The notes under the pieces are model-generated. The model made no database searches and was not told the DNA's origin. It saw only the letters and a list, made by a program, of their open reading frames with translations. A stretch of 64,000 nucleotides of DNA from CAZTDU01 sp050248795 (GTDB lineage: Bacteria > Pseudomonadota > Gammaproteobacteria > Burkholderiales > SG8-39), in NCBI GenBank assembly GCA_050248795.1, contig JBFWRS010000013.1, positions 1 to 64,000 on the forward strand, read 5' to 3'. The position numbers and the translations under genes were made by a program. Below are positions 55,172 through 64,000 of the stretch, piece by piece. How positions within the stretch are numbered: the first letter of the stretch is position 1; every line of letters starts with the position of its first letter.

Positions 55172-55821
55172 GCCTGGCGCTGGCGCGCATCCAGGCGCGT
55201 CTTCTGGCGCCCCTGCGCGTCGAAGTTCCCCGGCGCGAGCCAGCGCTCGTATTCGGCCCGCAGCCCGGGCCACTCCACGTCGACGATGGAGAACCATGCC
55301 GTGTCGCGGTTGGCGCCCTTGACCCACATGTGCTGCCGGAACAGGCCCTCGTAGCTGAAGCCGAAGCGCAGTGCCGCGGCTTTCGAGGGCGCATTCAGGT
55401 TGTTGCACTTCCACTCGAAGCGCCGGTAGCCGAGCTCGTCGAACGCATGTCGCGCGAACAGGAACAGCGCCTCGGTGGCGATGCGGGTGCGCGCAGCCCC
55501 CGCTCCCCAGCAGATGTTGCCGATCTCGATGACGCCGTGCTCGGGCGTGATCCGCATCAGCGCCTGCCGGCCGACTGCCTTCGACGACGCGCGGTCGACT
55601 ACGGCGAAGAACAGCGGGTCATTGCCGGCCATGGCCTTCGCAACCCATGCGTCCATCGCCGATGCATCCGCCGGCGGAGCGTCGGGCAGCCAGTCGTAGA
55701 GCCCGGGGGCGCGGCAGGATTCGTAGAGCGCCGTTGCGTGCGCGGGCGCGAGCGGCTCGAGCTGGCAATACCCGCCATCCAGGGCGATGCGCGACGGGCG
55801 CGGACGGGGAAGCTGCACCAC
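55168..55821 (-). CDS. GNAT N-acetyltransferase (RimJ/RimL-like)
   Basis: A 217-residue acetyltransferase. EIGNICWGAGAARTRIATEA is the acetyl-CoA binding area (with a QGxG-like RTRIAT), followed by LFLFARHAFDELGYRRFEWK and LRFGFSYEGLFRQHMWV. Resembles protein N-terminal or small-molecule acetyltransferases. Stop overlaps msrQ by four bases. Substrate unknown. Confidence 0.85.
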   Translation of the reverse strand: MVQLPRPRPSRIALDGGYCQLEPLAPAHATALYESCRAPGLYDWLPDAPPADASAMDAWVAKAMAGNDPLFFAVVDRASSKAVGRQALMRITPEHGVIEIGNICWGAGAARTRIATEALFLFARHAFDELGYRRFEWKCNNLNAPSKAAALRFGFSYEGLFRQHMWVKGANRDTAWFSIVDVEWPGLRAEYERWLAPGNFDAQGRQKTRLDARQRQA

Positions 55822-55823
55822 GG

Positions 55824-56627
55824 CTATGCCGGCCTGATGATGTAGCCGCCCGACTTCTCGTCGCGCTCCAGCGTGACGAGCTTGCGTGCCGCCACTTCGT
55901 CGAGCAGGTCGGAAAACGCGCGAAAGCCGTAGTAGGACTCGTTGAATCCGGGCTTCCGGCGCTTCAGCGCCTGCTTGACCATCGAGCCCCAGATCTTCTC
56001 GCCCTCGCCGCGTTCGGCGATCAGCGCGACGACGGTCTCGAGTACCAGGTCTACCGCCTCCTGCTTCTTGTCGGCGCCGGCGGCGCTCCCGCCGCCTGCC
56101 GCCGGCGCGGCGCCGGAGGTTTCCTTGCGCTTCTTCGCCGCCCGGCGCTTGGCTTCCTCCTCGCGCACCAGGTCGTCATAGAAGATGAATTCGTCGCAGT
56201 TGGAGATCAGCAGGTCGGAAGACGAATTCTTCACGCCGACGCCGATCACGGTCTTCGCGTTCTCGCGCAGCTTGGACACCAGCGGCGAGAAATCGGAGTC
56301 CCCGCTGACGATGACGAAGCTGTCGACGTGCGACTTCGTGTAGCAGAGGTCCAGCGCATCCACCACCATGCGGATGTCGGCGGAGTTCTTTCCCGACTGG
56401 CGCACGTGGGGGATCTCGATCAGCTCGAAGGCCGCGGCATGCATCGGCGCCTTGAAGTCCTTGTAGCGGTCCCAGTCGCAGTAGGCTTTCTTGACCACGA
56501 TCGAGCCCTTGAGCAGCAGCCGCTCGAGCACCTTGCCGATGTCGAAATGGGCGTACTTGGCTTCGCGCACGCCGAGCGCGACGTTCTCGAAGTCGCAGAA
56601 GACGGCGAGATTACGGGTGTCGTTCAT
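55824..56627 (-). CDS. NYN-domain/OST-HTH protein (putative RNase)
   Basis: A 267-residue protein. The N-terminal NYN/PIN-like domain has LAVFCDFENVALGVREAKYA, DIRMVVDALDLCYTKSHVDS and VIVSGDSDFSPLVSKLRENA, with acidic catalytic residues. A charged Ala/Lys linker (about 155-185) leads to an OST-HTH/LOTUS-like domain (about 195-265; FNESYYGFRAFSDLLDEVAA). Predicted metal-dependent nuclease acting on structured RNA; targets unknown. Confidence 0.85.
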   Translation of the reverse strand: MNDTRNLAVFCDFENVALGVREAKYAHFDIGKVLERLLLKGSIVVKKAYCDWDRYKDFKAPMHAAAFELIEIPHVRQSGKNSADIRMVVDALDLCYTKSHVDSFVIVSGDSDFSPLVSKLRENAKTVIGVGVKNSSSDLLISNCDEFIFYDDLVREEEAKRRAAKKRKETSGAAPAAGGGSAAGADKKQEAVDLVLETVVALIAERGEGEKIWGSMVKQALKRRKPGFNESYYGFRAFSDLLDEVAARKLVTLERDEKSGGYIIRPA

Positions 56628-56645
56628 CGATTGTCCTGACCATGG

Positions 56646-57896
56646 TCACCATGAAGGGATCTGCTCCTGCGCGTAGAGGTCTTCCACCGCCTCGCGCCGG
56701 CGCACCAGGCGGGCCTCGCGGCCCGACACCATGACTTCCGCGGCGCGGGGCCTGGAGTTGTAGTTCGAGCTCATGCTCATGCCGTATGCGCCCGCCGACA
56801 TGATCGCGAGCATGTCGCCCTCGCGCGCGGCGATGCGCCGGTCCCGGGCCAGGACGTCCGCGCTCTCGCACACCGGACCGACAACATCGTAGACAGGCGC
56901 GTCGTCGGCGGCATCCTGCGTGCGCAGCGGCATCACATCGTGCCAGGCGCCGTAGAGCGAGGGCCGCATCAGGTCGTTCATCGCGGCGTCGGTGACGAGG
57001 AAGTTCCGCTCCTCGCCCGGCTTGACATACTCCACGCGCGTCAGCAGGACGCCTGCATTGCCGACGATCGCACGACCGGGATCGACGACGACCGTTTCCC
57101 TGCGACCGGCGAGCAGGCCGAGTGCGCCATCGAGAAACTCTGCGATCGGCGCCGGTGACTCGTCCCTGTAGCGGATGCCGAATCCGCCGCCGAGGTCGAT
57201 GTGCGAGAGCTGGATTCCCGCGCGCTCGAGCCTGTCCACCAGCGCAACCATCCTCGCGGCGGCGTCAATGAAGGGCGCTGACCCTGTCATCTGCGAGCCG
57301 ATGTGGAAGCCCACGCCGACGAGCTGCACATGCGCAAGACGCGAGGCTTCGAGGTACAGCCGCTCTGCATCGCCATACGCAACGCCGAACTTGTTCTGCT
57401 TCAGCCCGGTCGAGATATACGGGTGCGTCTTCGCGTCGACATCCGGATTCACGCGGAACGCAACCGGCGCCCGCAATCCGCGCCGTCCGGCCACGCTGTT
57501 GACCCGTGCCAGTTCCGCTTCTGACTCGAGGTTGATCGACAGTACCCCCGCCTCCAGCGCGCGCAGGATCTCGGCCTCGGATTTTCCCACGCCAGAGAAC
57601 ACGGTCCTGTGCGGGTCGCCGCCGGCTGCAAGCACCCGCGACAGTTCGCCGCCGGAGACGATGTCGAATCCCGCGCCCAGTCCTGCCATCAGCGCGAGTA
57701 CCGCGAGGTTGGAGTTCGCCTTGACCGAGTAGCAGACCAGCGCCGGCCTGCCCGCGAGCGCGCCGAGGAACTCCTGGTAGGCGCCCTCCATGGCGGCGCG
57801 AGAATACACGTAGCATGGCGTGCCGAAGCGGCGCCCGATATCCTCGAGTGGCAGGTCCTCGGCGCAAAGCACGCCGTTGCGGTAGGCAAACGCCAT
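56646..57896 (-). CDS. lysA: diaminopimelate decarboxylase
   Basis: A 416-residue PLP enzyme making L-lysine from meso-diaminopimelate. The Schiff-base Lys is in VCYSVKANSNLAVLALMAGL; FGIRYRDESPAP follows HIDLGGG. VDPGRAIVGNAG and the substrate Cys motif DVVGPVCESADVLARDR are standard. The lptM gene precedes it by 8 bases, the typical lptM-lysA arrangement. Confidence 0.95.
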   Translation of the reverse strand: MAFAYRNGVLCAEDLPLEDIGRRFGTPCYVYSRAAMEGAYQEFLGALAGRPALVCYSVKANSNLAVLALMAGLGAGFDIVSGGELSRVLAAGGDPHRTVFSGVGKSEAEILRALEAGVLSINLESEAELARVNSVAGRRGLRAPVAFRVNPDVDAKTHPYISTGLKQNKFGVAYGDAERLYLEASRLAHVQLVGVGFHIGSQMTGSAPFIDAAARMVALVDRLERAGIQLSHIDLGGGFGIRYRDESPAPIAEFLDGALGLLAGRRETVVVDPGRAIVGNAGVLLTRVEYVKPGEERNFLVTDAAMNDLMRPSLYGAWHDVMPLRTQDAADDAPVYDVVGPVCESADVLARDRRIAAREGDMLAIMSAGAYGMSMSSNYNSRPRAAEVMVSGREARLVRRREAVEDLYAQEQIPSW

Positions 57897-57904
57897 TGCG
57901 GAAC

Positions 57905-58105
57905 CTACTTCGGCGCGCGGGCGCCGTCGGACTCGGCGTCGGCCGGCAGGCCGCTGGGGTAGGGAACCGGCTTGTACTCGTCGCCCCTCACCGGCTTGAC
58001 GTTCGGTGGCGGATTCTCGCGCAGGTAAAGCGGTCCCTTCTGGCCGCATCCCGCAAGCGCGGCGCCAACGATGGTGGCGAAAAGCAGTGGGTGCGCGATA
58101 CGCAT
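57905..58105 (-). CDS. lptM: small lipoprotein LptM (YifL-like)
   Basis: A 66-residue lipoprotein with lipobox LAGC and the conserved start of the mature peptide GCGQKGPLYLRENPPP. LptM assists maturation of the LptDE LPS translocon. Position directly before lysA and divergent from cyaY agrees with other proteobacteria. Confidence 0.88.
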   Translation of the reverse strand: MRIAHPLLFATIVGAALAGCGQKGPLYLRENPPPNVKPVRGDEYKPVPYPSGLPADAESDGARAPK

Positions 58106-58148
58106 GACGGGGCCGGTAGAATCGGGCATGTTAGCAGGAATGATTTCG

Positions 58149-58472
58149 ATGACAGACAGCGAATTCGAGGCCCTGGCCGACGCGGCACTTGCCCAGATCG
58201 AGCGTGCACTCGAGGCGAGCGGCGTGGATGCGGATGTGCAGGCGAAGGGCACGGGCATGCTCGAGATCGAGTTTGAGGACGGGTCGAAAATGGTGCTCAA
58301 CCGCCAGGGTGCGGTGCGAGAACTGTGGGTCGCGGCGCGCAGCGGCGGATTCCACTACCGGCACGATGGCAGCTGCTGGCGCGATACCCGCGACGGCAGG
58401 GAACTGTTTGCGGCGCTCTCCGAGCTGGTGTCCGCGCAGGCAGGATGCCCGGTCGTGCTGTCCTCAACCTGA
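58149..58472 (+). CDS. cyaY: frataxin homologue CyaY
   Basis: A 107-residue protein with the frataxin fold: acidic helix (MTDSEFEALADAALAQIERA), beta-sheet with MLEIEFEDGSKMVLNRQGAV and RELWVAARSGGFHYRHDG, then WRDTRDGRELFAALSELV. It regulates Fe-S cluster assembly. Its 3' end overlaps the convergent ponA by 9 bases. An ATG at 58140 is a slightly earlier alternative start. Confidence 0.93.
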   Translation: MTDSEFEALADAALAQIERALEASGVDADVQAKGTGMLEIEFEDGSKMVLNRQGAVRELWVAARSGGFHYRHDGSCWRDTRDGRELFAALSELVSAQAGCPVVLSST

Positions 58473-60830
58473 GAACGAAGGCTGCGGATCCGGCCCCGGC
58501 TGGTCGAAGAGTTCGGGCGGCGGCTCTTCCTTTGGCAGGTTCTCGCGGTAAAAGAACTCTGGCAGCAGCCGGCCTTCGCGCGGCGTGCCGATGTCGCCCA
58601 GCGTTTCCGCCGTGACCACGCCAGCAGGCGCTTTGCGAGCAAGTTCGGGCACGCCCTTCAGCGCCTGCTCCATGTAGGAGATCCAGATCGGCAGCGCGGT
58701 ACGCCCGCCAGTCTCATTGCGGCCGAGGTTCTTCGGCTGGCCGAATCCCACCCAGGCGATGCCGACGAGGGAACTGCTGTAGCCACAGAACCACGCGTCG
58801 ACGTGCTCGTTGGTGGTGCCGGTCTTGCCGGCCAGGTCCTTGCGGCCCAGCCTGGCCGCGCGCCCGGCGGTACCGTAGCGTGTCACGTCCTGAAGCATCG
58901 AATCCATGATGAATGCGTTGCGCGCATCGATTGCGCGCAGTGATTCGTCTCCCGCCCTCTGCGGGCGGGCGCTGCCGAGCAGGTTGCCGCGGTCATCGAC
59001 GATGCGGTCGATGTAGTACGGCTGGATGAGGTAGCCGCCGTTTGCAAACACCGCATACGCGCGCGCCATCTGCAGCGGCGTGACCGACCCCGCGCCAAGC
59101 GCCATCGTAAGGTACGGCGGGTGCTTCTCCGCGTCGAAGCCGAAACGCGTCACGTAGTCCTGCGCGTACTTCGGTCCGATCTCATCCAGCACCCGCACCG
59201 ATACCATGTTCTTGGATTTTGCCAGTGCAGTGCGCAAGCTCATCGGGCCTTCGTACTTGCCATCGTAATTCTTCGGTTCCCAGCGCTGGCTGCCGGTGAC
59301 CTCGGCCTCCACCACGAAGGGCTCGTCCAGCACGACGGTGGCCGGGGTCAGCCCTTTCTCTAGCGCTGCCGAGTAGATGAACGGCTTGAAGGAGGATCCG
59401 GGTTGGCGCCAGGCCTGGGTGACGTGATTGAATTTGCCGCGGTTGAAATCGAAGCTGCCGACCAGCGCGCGGATCGACCCGTCCTCGGGATCGACAGCGA
59501 CGAACGCCGCCTCGGCCTCCGGCAGTTGCGCGATCGCCCAGCCCGTCTTGGCATCGCGCTGCACGCGGATCACGGCGCCGCGACGGATCCTGCGCTGCGG
59601 TGCAGCCTTCGCCTCGAGCGAGCGTGCGGCGAACTTGATGCCGTCCCCAGTCAGTGCGATCTGCTCGCCCGATTTCAGTACTGCTTTGATTTCCTTTGGG
59701 TTTGCGTCCAGCACCAAGGCTGCGAGCAAGTCCTCACTATTGTGGGTATCGGCAAGTGCGTCGTCGTACTCGTCCTCCGATACGCCAAGGGGCAGCTCGA
59801 CGAACCCCTCAGGGCCGCGGTAACCATGGCGCCTGTCATAGTCGAGGAGCCCTCGACGCAGCGCCGCATAGGCGGTCTGCTGGTCCGCTTGCCGGATCGT
59901 CGTATAGACGCGGAAGCCCTTCGTGTAGGCATCGTCCGGATACTGGTCGAACACTGCCTGCCGGACCATTTCGGCAACATGCCCCGCCTGGACCGGAAAA
60001 TCGTCTACGGTACGCCGCGTCTGCAGGCGCGCCTTGGCAGCCTCCGCGTGCTCGGCGTCGTCGATGTGACCGAGCTCCCTCATGCGCCGCAGGACATAGA
60101 GCTGTCGCTGCTTCGCGCGTTGCGGATTCGCAACAGGATTGAAGGATGAAGGTGCCTTTGGCAATCCGGCGAGCATCGCCGTCTCGGCCAGCGAAAGCTG
60201 GTCCAGGGATTTTCCGTAGTAGATCCGGGCCGCCGCGGCGAATCCATAGGCGCGCTGGCCGAGGTAGATCTGGTTCACATAGAGTTCCAGAATCTGGTCC
60301 TTGCTCAGGTTCGCCTCGATCTTGAACGCCAGCAGCGCCTCGTACAGCTTGCGCGTCAGCGTCTTCTCGGTGGAGAGGAAGAAATTGCGCGCCACCTGCA
60401 TGGTGATCGTGCTGGCCCCCTGACGGCGGCCGCCCAGGGAAAGGTTCTGGTACGCGGCCCGCATCACGCCGACGTAGTCGACACCGGAATGCTGGTAGAA
60501 GCGCTCGTCCTCGGCGGCAAGAATCGCGTTCTTCAGCGTCGCAGGGACGCCGGCGATTTCGACCATCGTGCGTCGTTCCTCGCCGAACTCACCGATCAGC
60601 GTGCCTTCCGCGGTGTAGACCCGCAGGGGAATCTTCGGGTGGTAGTCGGTGATCGCCTCCAGCGACGGCAGCTGCGGGTAGGCGATCGAAATCACGAACA
60701 CGACACCCAGCACCGCGAGCACCATGCTGCCCGCCAGAAAGGCGAGCGGAAACAGCAAAAAACGTAACCACATCAAGGGGCTTGGATCGGTGCGGCGAAA
60801 GTATTGCCAGGCAAAGCGAAAGCGTAGCAT
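58464..60830 (-). CDS. ponA: penicillin-binding protein 1A
   Basis: A bifunctional peptidoglycan synthase of 788 residues. Membrane helix at about 22-45; transglycosylase domain with AAEDERFYQHSGVDYVGVMR, GGRRQGASTITMQVARNFFL and LYVNQIYLGQRAYGFAAAAR; transpeptidase domain with SSFKP, SKN and KTGTTN motifs. GGGGGAGGG precedes the ATG at 60830, better than the ATG at 60860. Divergent from pilM, as in other betaproteobacteria. Confidence 0.95.
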   Translation of the reverse strand: MLRFRFAWQYFRRTDPSPLMWLRFLLFPLAFLAGSMVLAVLGVVFVISIAYPQLPSLEAITDYHPKIPLRVYTAEGTLIGEFGEERRTMVEIAGVPATLKNAILAAEDERFYQHSGVDYVGVMRAAYQNLSLGGRRQGASTITMQVARNFFLSTEKTLTRKLYEALLAFKIEANLSKDQILELYVNQIYLGQRAYGFAAAARIYYGKSLDQLSLAETAMLAGLPKAPSSFNPVANPQRAKQRQLYVLRRMRELGHIDDAEHAEAAKARLQTRRTVDDFPVQAGHVAEMVRQAVFDQYPDDAYTKGFRVYTTIRQADQQTAYAALRRGLLDYDRRHGYRGPEGFVELPLGVSEDEYDDALADTHNSEDLLAALVLDANPKEIKAVLKSGEQIALTGDGIKFAARSLEAKAAPQRRIRRGAVIRVQRDAKTGWAIAQLPEAEAAFVAVDPEDGSIRALVGSFDFNRGKFNHVTQAWRQPGSSFKPFIYSAALEKGLTPATVVLDEPFVVEAEVTGSQRWEPKNYDGKYEGPMSLRTALAKSKNMVSVRVLDEIGPKYAQDYVTRFGFDAEKHPPYLTMALGAGSVTPLQMARAYAVFANGGYLIQPYYIDRIVDDRGNLLGSARPQRAGDESLRAIDARNAFIMDSMLQDVTRYGTAGRAARLGRKDLAGKTGTTNEHVDAWFCGYSSSLVGIAWVGFGQPKNLGRNETGGRTALPIWISYMEQALKGVPELARKAPAGVVTAETLGDIGTPREGRLLPEFFYRENLPKEEPPPELFDQPGPDPQPSFSG

Positions 60831-60944
60831 GATAGCCCTCCCCCATCGCGGAAGATTCACTAGACATGGGGGATAGTTGTTGCTAGCATTTCACGCAGAT
60901 TCTACGTATCGTGCCTAACGCGCAGATACCAAAGGGAAAAAGGG

Positions 60945-62021
60945 ATGAACCTAGACATCTTCAAGCCGAAAGCGCCGCCGTTGTTCGGACTGGACATCAG
61001 TTCGTCGTCGGTGAAGATGCTGGAAATCGTCGACGCCGGGAAGGGCGCCTACCGGGTCGAGCGCTATGCGATCGAGCCCCTGCCGCGTGAAGCCGTGGTT
61101 GACGGCAACATCAACAACCTCGAGGCCGTTGCCGAGGCGGTGAAGCGCGGCCACAAGCGCCTTGCGACCAGGACCAAGCACGTTGCGATGTGCGTGCCCT
61201 CAGGGGCCGTGATCACGAAGAAGATCATCGTCCAGGGAGGCATGCGCGAAGACGAGCTCGAAGTCCAGGTGGAAAGCGAGGCCAACCAGTACATTCCCTT
61301 CGCTCTGGAAGAGGTCAATCTGGATTTCCAGGTCGTCGGCCCGTCGCCGACAAATCCCGATGAGCAGGAAGTCCTGATCGCCGCAACCCGCAAGGAGAAG
61401 GTCGAGGACCGCGTAGCTGTCGCTGAATCCGCGGGGCTGAAGGCCGTCGTCATGGACGTCGAGTCGATGGCGCAGCAGTCTGCGCTAGGGCTGGTCGTCA
61501 CGCAGTTGCCCGGTGGCGGCAAGGACCAGAACATCGCCATCGTCGACATCGGTGCCCAGGTGATGCAGGTAACGGTGTTGCGCAACGACCAGTCGGTCTA
61601 TACGCGCGAGCAGGCGTTCGGCGGCACACAATTGACCCAGGACATCTGCAACCGATACGGCATGAGCCCGGAAGAGGCTGAGAACGCCAAACGATCGGGA
61701 GGCCTGCCGGACGATTTCGAGGCGGAGGTCCTGCGGCCCTTCATGGAGAACCTGTCCATGGAGATCCAGCGTGCGCTGCAGTTCTTTTTTACGTCGACTT
61801 CCTACAATACGGTCGACCACATCCTGCTGGCCGGCGGGTCCGCGGTGATTCCGGGCCTCGATGAAGTGGTGCATACGCGCGCGCAGGTACCGACGCTGGT
61901 CGCGAATCCGTTCGCGTCGATGCAGGCCTCGCCGCGCATCCAGATGAAGAAACTCGTAGTTGACGCCCCAAGCCTGATCGTTGCCTGCGGGCTGGCATTG
62001 CGGAGGTTCGATCCCTCATGA
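60945..62021 (+). CDS. pilM: type IV pilus assembly ATPase-like PilM
   Basis: An actin-like protein of 358 residues. LFGLDISSSSVKMLEIVDAG is the phosphate-1 loop, KIIVQGGMREDELEVQVESE and NQYIPFALEEVNLDFQVVGP follow, and VDHILLAGGSAVIPGLDEVV is the second phosphate segment. PilM binds PilN's N-terminus on the cytoplasmic side of the inner-membrane platform. Overlaps pilN by four bases. Confidence 0.95.
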   Translation: MNLDIFKPKAPPLFGLDISSSSVKMLEIVDAGKGAYRVERYAIEPLPREAVVDGNINNLEAVAEAVKRGHKRLATRTKHVAMCVPSGAVITKKIIVQGGMREDELEVQVESEANQYIPFALEEVNLDFQVVGPSPTNPDEQEVLIAATRKEKVEDRVAVAESAGLKAVVMDVESMAQQSALGLVVTQLPGGGKDQNIAIVDIGAQVMQVTVLRNDQSVYTREQAFGGTQLTQDICNRYGMSPEEAENAKRSGGLPDDFEAEVLRPFMENLSMEIQRALQFFFTSTSYNTVDHILLAGGSAVIPGLDEVVHTRAQVPTLVANPFASMQASPRIQMKKLVVDAPSLIVACGLALRRFDPS

Positions 62022-62623
62022 TGACCCGAATCAACCTGCTGCCGCACCGTGAGGAACGGCGAAAGCTGGGGCGGAAGCATTTCATATTCATGGTGGGGAT
62101 TGCCGCTGCCATCGGCGTCGGCATCGTAGCCATGGTCCACGCGTTCTATGCGGACAGGATCGACACGCAGGCAGGACGCAATGAGTTCCTCAAGCGCGAG
62201 TCCGCGAAGCTCGACAAGGAGATTGACGAGATCAAGCGGCTGAAGGACGAGATCGCACAACTGATCGCGCGCAAGACGGCGATCGAGGCGCTGCAGAATG
62301 ATCGCGCGCAGACCGTGCATCTGCTGGACCAGCTGGTGCGCCAGATGCCTGAGGGCGTCTACCTGAAGTCGGTGCGTCAGAAGGGGCTGGGCGTGAGCCT
62401 CGTCGGCTACGCGCAGTCGAACGCACGGGTCTCCACCCTCATGCGCAACATAGAGTCATCGCAGTGGCTGCAAAGCCCGGGCCTGGTGGTCATCGCAGCG
62501 GACACCGTCGACAAGCGCCGCGTGTCGCAGTTCACGCTCAACCTCGCACTCAAGCGTGCGCAGGCTCCCGCGCCGGACCCGAAGGGCACGGCACCGGGCA
62601 AAGTCGCGCCAAAGAAAGGGTGA
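62018..62623 (+). CDS. pilN: type IV pilus inner membrane protein PilN
   Basis: A 201-residue protein opening MTRINLLPHREERRKLGRKH, the PilM-binding INLLP motif, then one helix (FIFMVGIAAAIGVGIVAMVH) and a coiled-coil plus ferredoxin-like periplasmic part (VYLKSVRQKGLGVSLVGYAQ). C-terminus Lys/Pro-rich. Confidence 0.94.
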   Translation: MMTRINLLPHREERRKLGRKHFIFMVGIAAAIGVGIVAMVHAFYADRIDTQAGRNEFLKRESAKLDKEIDEIKRLKDEIAQLIARKTAIEALQNDRAQTVHLLDQLVRQMPEGVYLKSVRQKGLGVSLVGYAQSNARVSTLMRNIESSQWLQSPGLVVIAADTVDKRRVSQFTLNLALKRAQAPAPDPKGTAPGKVAPKKG

Positions 62624-62626
62624 GCC

Positions 62627-63277
62627 ATGGCCGTGAATTTCAACGAAATCATTGAAGACTTCAAGCGTACCAACTGGCGAGACCCGGGGACGTGGTCGAT
62701 CGCGCCGAAGCTGCTCGTCGTTGTCGCGACGCTGGTCGCGATCCCGGTCATCGGATACTTCGTTGACACGCAGGCGCAGCTCGAAGAACTTGAACGCGGG
62801 CGGGCCGCCGAAGTCAAGCTGAAGGAGGATTACCTCAACAAGAAGAAGCAGGCGATCAACCTCGACCTGCACAAGCAGCAGCTCAGGGAAATCAACGACT
62901 CGTTCGGCGCGCTGCTCAAGCAGCTGCCTGACAAGTCGCAGATGGACGCACTGCTCGTGGACATCAACCAGGCGGGGCTCGGGCGGGGGCTGCAGTTCGA
63001 GATCTTCAAGCCCGGAGCCGAGGTCGTGAAGGAGTCCTTCGCCGAACTGCCGATCGAGATCAAGGTCACGGGGACGTATCACGACATGGGAGCGTTCGCG
63101 AGCGACGTGGGCCAGTTGTCCCGCATCGTGACGCTGAACGACGTGAGCATCGAGGCGGGCAAGGATGGCGTGTTGACGATGGGAGCGACCGCGCGCACCT
63201 ATCGCTACCTCAGCGACGAGGAGATCGGCAGTCAGCGCAAGGCGCAGCAGGCCGCCAAGAAAGGGGCTAAGAAATGA
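62627..63277 (+). CDS. pilO: type IV pilus inner membrane protein PilO
   Basis: A 216-residue bitopic protein. IEDFKRTNWRDPGTWSIAPK and the helix LLVVVATLVAIPVIGYFVDT, a coiled coil, then QLPDKSQMDALLVDINQAGL and LPIEIKVTGTYHDMGAFASD. Pairs with PilN in the alignment complex. Overlaps pilP by four bases. Confidence 0.94.
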   Translation: MAVNFNEIIEDFKRTNWRDPGTWSIAPKLLVVVATLVAIPVIGYFVDTQAQLEELERGRAAEVKLKEDYLNKKKQAINLDLHKQQLREINDSFGALLKQLPDKSQMDALLVDINQAGLGRGLQFEIFKPGAEVVKESFAELPIEIKVTGTYHDMGAFASDVGQLSRIVTLNDVSIEAGKDGVLTMGATARTYRYLSDEEIGSQRKAQQAAKKGAKK

Positions 63278-63822
63278 TCCCGCGCATGCACATGCGGACC
63301 TTGATTGCCTTGACCGCGGCCTCGATGCTCGCGGCTTGCGGGGGCGAGCAGCATAGCGACCTCAGGGCTGAGCTGGAAAAGATGACGAAGGACATGCGCG
63401 GCAGGGTGGATCCGCTGCCGACGGTCACCCCCTACCAGCCGGTTCCTTACGAGGCCGAGAAGGAAGTCGATCCGTTCCGTCCGGAACGCATCGAGGTGGC
63501 GCAAGCCGGCCAGGCCAAGCCATCGGCCGGCAGCGCGCGGATCAAGGCCGAGCAGGAACGCCCGAAGGAGCCGCTCGAAGCGTTCCCGCTTGAGTCGATA
63601 CAGATGCAGGGCACGCTCACACAGGGCAAGGAGACGTTCGGCCTGGTGAAGGCCGGCAGCAACCTTTACCGCGTACGCAAAGGCATGTACATGGGCCAGA
63701 ACTTCGGCGTGATCATGGACATCGACGAGGTGCAGATCAGTCTCAAGGAACTCGTCCAGGACGGGGGCGGGGACTGGATCGAACGCCAGAGCGCGCTTCA
63801 ATTGCAGGAAGGAAGGAAATGA
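63274..63822 (+). CDS. pilP: type IV pilus lipoprotein PilP
   Basis: A 182-residue lipoprotein with lipobox LAAC (Cys at about 21), a disordered linker with ITP-like PTVTPYQPVPYE and VDPFRPERIE, then the beta-sandwich that binds the PilQ secretin (FPLESIQMQGTLTQGKETFG and YRVRKGMYMGQNFGVIMDID). Overlaps or abuts pilQ (ATGA). Confidence 0.93.
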   Translation: MIPRMHMRTLIALTAASMLAACGGEQHSDLRAELEKMTKDMRGRVDPLPTVTPYQPVPYEAEKEVDPFRPERIEVAQAGQAKPSAGSARIKAEQERPKEPLEAFPLESIQMQGTLTQGKETFGLVKAGSNLYRVRKGMYMGQNFGVIMDIDEVQISLKELVQDGGGDWIERQSALQLQEGRK

Positions 63823-63824
63823 CA

Positions 63825-64000
63825 ATGAAAACGACATCACTGACCGCACTTTCATCGCTCGGACTCTGGCTGCTTGGTGCGGGCGTCGCGCTCGCGCAGA
63901 ACGCCATCGAATCCTTCAACGTCGTCCAGCAGGGCGGGCAGGTCGTGGTCAGGATCACCACCAAAGAGGCCCTGCCGGCGCTGCCGCCGAACTTCAGTGT
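63825..64000 (+). CDS. pilQ: type IV pilus secretin PilQ, 5' part
   Basis: Only the first 58 residues are within the window: signal peptide (LSSLGLWLLGAGVALAQ) and the start of the AMIN domain (NAIESFNVVQQGGQVVVRIT). The secretin forms the outer-membrane pilus channel. The ATG at 63819 overlaps pilP's stop; 63825 has better spacing from AGGAAGGA. The gene continues past the right edge. Confidence 0.85.
   Translation, partial: MKTTSLTALSSLGLWLLGAGVALAQNAIESFNVVQQGGQVVVRITTKEALPALPPNFS

Overview
The window is about 64 kb of high-GC DNA from a betaproteobacterium, probably Burkholderiales or a near relative. This rests on gene content and order: hemB / engB / cytochrome c4, lptM-lysA divergent from cyaY, ponA divergent from pilMNOPQ, complete aapJQMP and livJHMGF uptake operons, and a TRAP transporter. 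GTG and TTG starts and 4-base stop/start overlaps are common, as expected for densely packed operons. No tRNA, rRNA, CRISPR array or intact transposase was seen.

Bases 1-5760 are an accessory region unlike the rest. It holds five type II toxin-antitoxin modules (PIN-type, RelE-like, two HigBA-like, HicBA), at least four pieces of a dismantled RHS/YD-repeat gene, an exported golvesin-domain protein, and remnants of an ORF6N-domain gene and of an IS3-type transposase. A 57-bp direct repeat (70-126 and 3957-4013, 55/57 identical) bounds most of it. Three of the toxins are damaged or lack a normal start (amber codon, no usable start, lost 5' end), while their antitoxins remain open.

Bases 5.8-16 kb (mostly + strand) carry an FtsX-type ABC exporter, a two-component pair resembling the regulators of the proteobacterial dedicated sortase system, glpD, a HAD phosphatase, a TauE-type exporter, malonyl-CoA decarboxylase and a family III CoA-transferase. 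Bases 16-27.5 kb (- strand) are a transport block: azlCD coupled to a peptide-type ABC transporter with fused ATPases, an enoyl-CoA hydratase, a TRAP transporter and a serine-glyoxylate-type aminotransferase. A divergent FCD-GntR regulator controls this block and is coupled to a 948-residue FAD/Fe-S dehydrogenase. The intergenic region carries palindromic candidate operators.

Bases 31-45 kb hold the aap amino acid ABC operon, a hydrolase-like gene, an AEC transporter, lgt, ilvD, a small cytochrome c and the branched-chain amino acid liv operon with an intergenic terminator. Bases 45-64 kb hold a flavin/2Fe-2S reductase, cutA-dsbD, hemB, engB and cytochrome c4. A redox cluster follows (cytochrome b561, cytochrome c', ECF sigma/anti-sigma, msrPQ), then lysA/lptM, cyaY, ponA and the start of the type IV pilus assembly operon pilMNOPQ. 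The most interesting non-coding signal is a candidate small RNA between hemB and engB (about 49812-49917). It has a sigma-E-like promoter, four hairpins including a loop complementary to the Shine-Dalgarno sequence, and an intrinsic terminator. It occupies the genomic position of Spot 42/ErsA next to engB.
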